A stretch of 6,751 nt of DNA, taken from Thermoplasmata archaeon. GTDB lineage: Archaea; Thermoplasmatota; Thermoplasmata; Thermoplasmatales; Thermoplasmataceae. Each line of letters starts with the position of its first letter. Position 1 is the stretch's first letter. Positions 5,769 to 6,751 of this stretch are shown piece by piece. The stretch is taken from NCBI GenBank assembly GCA_021845155.1, contig JAKBSB010000070.1:1-6751 (forward strand), given 5' to 3'. The notes below the pieces were generated by a model. That model saw nothing but the letters and a program-made list of their open reading frames with translations, searched no databases and was not told where the DNA came from. Both the position numbers and the translations under genes were made by a program.

Positions 5769-6038
5769 TCAGTGAAGAATCCTGAATCCATGGTCCCCAT
5801 ACCAGACCGTATCTTTCTCTTCGTATGATGTCACTTCTGCATTCACAATGGAAGTCCTGCAGAAATCTACCAGGTCCCTCACATCCTTTTCTGAACCCAT
5901 GAATATGGCCTCCACTGTTCCGTCAGCATTGTTTTTAACATATCCTGAAACAGACAGTTCTTCAGCCTTGAGGGCGGTCTGCCTCCTGAAGCTGACACCC
6001 TGCACCTTTCCCTTAAAAACAACCTTTCTGCATATCAT
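5769..6038 (-). CDS. Acylphosphatase
   Basis: This small cytosolic enzyme hydrolyses the carboxyl-phosphate bond of acyl phosphates such as carbamoyl, acetyl or 1,3-bisphosphoglycerate. The fold's signature is clear: GKVQGVSFRR, then SGYVKNNADGTVEAIFMG. Numbered from the ATG at 6038, the phosphate-binding arginine is R18 and the catalytic asparagine N36. The 89-residue length is typical. A TTG at 6053 would add five residues and create a 4-base overlap with the upstream GTPase gene. I chose the ATG because GAGGT (6047-6051) sits 8 bases before it and overlaps the GTPase stop codon. The gene is in the same direction as the GTPase with an 11-base gap, so translation is probably coupled. The physiological substrate and any functional link to the GTPase are unknown. 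Confidence 0.93.
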   Translation of the reverse strand: MICRKVVFKGKVQGVSFRRQTALKAEELSVSGYVKNNADGTVEAIFMGSEKDVRDLVDFCRTSIVNAEVTSYEEKDTVWYGDHGFRILH

Positions 6039-6046
6039 ACCTGTCA

Positions 6047-6051
6047 ACCTC
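6047..6051 (-). promoter_or_regulatory. Ribosome binding site that decides the acylphosphatase start
   Basis: GAGGT on the minus strand begins within the stop codon of the GTPase gene and is 8 bases before the ATG at 6038. It supports that ATG over the in-frame TTG at 6053, which lies just upstream of the site. Confidence 0.55.
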
Positions 6052-6751
6052 AATTCCTGCTTATGAGGGTTACAACGTCCCTGTCCATTACCTCATATTC
6101 GAGACCCACCCTTATCTCATTCATTTTCCTGTTGGGTCCTGATATTATGGCGTACCTGAAAGACTGCACCATTTCCCTGCTTATCTTTCTTCCAACATCT
6201 TCCACTCTTGCACCTTTTGATAGCACAAGCGGCCTTGCGTAATCAATCTCTCCCGATTTTTCACGAAGATAAATCCTGACCAGTTCAAGGGAATTGTAGA
6301 TCTCATTCTTGAGCCTGTCCATTCCTGTCCTTTTTGAAGCTGAAACTTCCACTATTTTTCCAATTTCTCCAACTGATTTCAGTATCTTGTCCATGCTGTG
6401 GGGAAGATCGATCTTGTTTATTGCAACTATGGCCGGAACATATACTGTGTTTCCACGCAAGAAATCAATAAGATCCTCCGCGTCTATTTTCTCCCTTATG
6501 TAAAGCTCTCCATTTGTGATCTTGAACTCCTTCAGTATGTCCCTTATCTCCACGTCATCAATTTCAACCTTTCTTGGCTTATGGACTCTTATGCCTCCGC
6601 TGTTTGTTCTTTTGAACGATATATTCTTGCGCCTTCTGTTCACCACTATTCCTCCCTTGTGCAGCTCGTTGACAATTTTGTCTATCCCCCCAACGTTTAC
6701 ATCAGTGACTATCACAATGAGGTCTGCACCCCTGACAATACTAAGAACTTC
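6050..6751 (-). CDS. DRG-family GTP-binding protein with TGS domain (partial, N-terminus beyond window)
   Basis: The frame is open from the window edge, showing the C-terminal 233 residues. A GTG at 6715 is internal, because the frame upstream of it reads EVLSIVRGADLIVIV, the conserved segment that follows the G3 motif in this family. Residues counted from the edge: a DRG-specific insert including GIVVNRRRKNISF (about 34-46) and GNTVYVP (100-106), the G4 motif NKID at 112-115, a G5-like SAS at 137-139, and a C-terminal TGS domain (about 157-233) ending in DVVTLISRN. G1 to G3 lie outside. DRG proteins are OBG-related GTPases kept in nearly all archaea and eukaryotes, where they associate with translating ribosomes. 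The stop lies 11 bases before the acylphosphatase ATG. Confidence 0.92.
   Translation of the reverse strand, partial: EVLSIVRGADLIVIVTDVNVGGIDKIVNELHKGGIVVNRRRKNISFKRTNSGGIRVHKPRKVEIDDVEIRDILKEFKITNGELYIREKIDAEDLIDFLRGNTVYVPAIVAINKIDLPHSMDKILKSVGEIGKIVEVSASKRTGMDRLKNEIYNSLELVRIYLREKSGEIDYARPLVLSKGARVEDVGRKISREMVQSFRYAIISGPNRKMNEIRVGLEYEVMDRDVVTLISRN

Noticed and set aside
6050..6715. GTG at 6715 as the start of a short 221-residue protein
   Set aside because: The frame stays open to the window edge, and the residues before the GTG match the conserved DRG segment after G3, so the gene is a longer one cut by the window.
1..6751. Defence system, mobile element, CRISPR array or RNA gene
   Set aside because: Almost every base is in a recognised metabolic or housekeeping gene. 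No direct-repeat array, transposase, integrase, toxin-antitoxin pair or tRNA-like fold was seen.

Overview
The window is gene-dense and looks like a chromosomal segment of a moderate-GC archaeon, most likely a Thermoplasmatales-type acidophilic heterotroph. The evidence is a DRG-family GTPase with a C-terminal TGS domain (an archaeal/eukaryotic family), archaeal-style AT-rich promoter sequence, heavy use of AGG/AGA arginine and ATA isoleucine codons, and very tight gene packing with overlapping starts and stops. The order-level placement is inference. No RNA gene, CRISPR array, insertion sequence or attachment site was seen, and the largest non-coding gap is only 63 bases.

Left arm (1-1980, plus strand): an amino-acid-degrading operon. 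It holds the C-terminal end of glutamate formiminotransferase, a stand-alone formiminotetrahydrofolate cyclodeaminase, and a medium-length threonine ammonia-lyase with one ACT domain. The first two finish histidine breakdown (formiminoglutamate to glutamate, methenyl-THF and ammonia). The third turns threonine into 2-oxobutanoate and ammonia. The genes abut (TAA-ATG) or overlap (ATGA), so they are probably translated in a coupled way.

Centre (1977-5705, minus strand): a three-gene operon that meets the left arm tail to tail with a 4-base stop-codon overlap. In transcription order it encodes a flavoprotein resembling alkyl-dihydroxyacetone-phosphate synthase (AGPS), an FAD-dependent glycerol-3-phosphate dehydrogenase, and a YegS/DagK-type lipid kinase. 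The 63-base gap upstream carries a TATA-like element placed for a nearly leaderless transcript, and a perfect 15-base inverted repeat that may be an operator. The set looks like a glycerophosphate or ether-lipid module. It is the most interesting part of the window, because AGPS chemistry and sn-glycerol-3-phosphate belong to the bacterial/eukaryotic side of the lipid divide.

Right arm (5769-6751, minus strand): a small acylphosphatase directly downstream of, and probably translationally coupled to, a DRG-type GTPase whose N-terminal half lies beyond the window edge.
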